From Callipepla californica brunnescens (lineage: Eukaryota; Chordata; Aves; Galliformes; Odontophoridae), in the NCBI GenBank assembly GCA_023055505.1, contig JALIRH010000036.1, positions 5,146,001-5,210,000 on the forward strand: a stretch of DNA of 64,000 nucleotides. The letters run 5' to 3'. The notes below the pieces were generated by a model that saw nothing but the letters and a program-made list of their open reading frames with translations, was not told the DNA's origin and did not search any database. This document shows, in pieces, positions 63,704-64,000 of this stretch (within the stretch, counting starts at the first letter, position 1; every line of letters begins with the position of its first letter). The position numbers and the translations under genes were made by a program.

Positions 63704-64000
63704 GTGGGTATATGCCAGAACATTTTGCCTAGCTTGCTGCCAGCGCGACCTGGAGGATTAGCAAGCAGCTGGCCTCCCTCCACTGGAGTTTATTTTCCCT
63801 TCCCAGTGAGCAGCAATTGTGATGGTAATGAGTGAATCATGTGGGAACCGTGTCTTGTCACAACTGTACAGGAAAACGGAGAAGAAATGGAGTGGGCATC
63901 AGTTTTAGGTCACCCGATCAACTTATCATTGACCCTGTGTTGTGAGAACGTGTTTATGTAGGATGCCAGCAGCATCTGTCTGTTTTTATCTGTCTGTATA
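63704..64000 (+). other. PRDM16: PRDM16 intron 16 (start; runs off the window)
   Basis: Donor GTGGGT. The exon 16 frame stays open to a TGA at 63833-63835, giving a 43-residue alternative tail if retained. The last coding exon is not in the window. Confidence 0.88.

Overview
The window is vertebrate nuclear DNA. It carries most of one multi-exon gene on the + strand, PRDM16, a PR/SET-domain zinc-finger transcription regulator. The host is most likely a bird, and a galliform such as chicken fits best. The evidence is CR1-type retroelement tails (31904-32075, 21917-21990) of the kind that dominate avian genomes, compact introns, GC-rich exons, and no Alu/B1/L1 sequence. The species call is an inference.

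Bases 1-37223 hold no recognisable coding exon. I read them as the 3' part of the long intron in front of the first visible exon, inside the region coding for the PR domain. They contain unique sequence, CpG-rich patches (3550-3850, 5430-5760), a few CR1 fragments, two tandem arrays (a 29-bp unit at 30134-30309 and a 10-bp unit at 18651-18720), and many AT-rich stretches dense in homeodomain/GATA-type motifs that look like candidate conserved non-coding elements.

Bases 37224-63703 hold thirteen coding exons with canonical GT-AG borders and compatible phases. They join into 3228 nt (1076 codons) without a stop or frameshift. I number them 4-16 after the 17-exon human gene. Exons 4-5 encode the C-terminal half of the PR domain, exons 6-9 zinc fingers 1-7, exon 9 also the proline-rich region with two CtBP-type motifs, exons 10-11 a conserved linker, exons 11-13 zinc fingers 8-10, and exons 14-16 the acidic region and start of the C-terminal tail. 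The earlier exons (start codon, first half of the PR domain) and the last exon lie outside the window.

No phage, CRISPR, operon or other novel multi-gene system is present. Points worth a second look concern isoform control: a Val codon where the human short isoform is reported to start, a CpG-rich candidate internal promoter in intron 4 followed by in-frame ATGs in exon 5, a NAGNAG acceptor at exon 10, a stop-free 124-bp intron, a poly-C/poly-G pair flanking exons 11-12, and several candidate enhancers.
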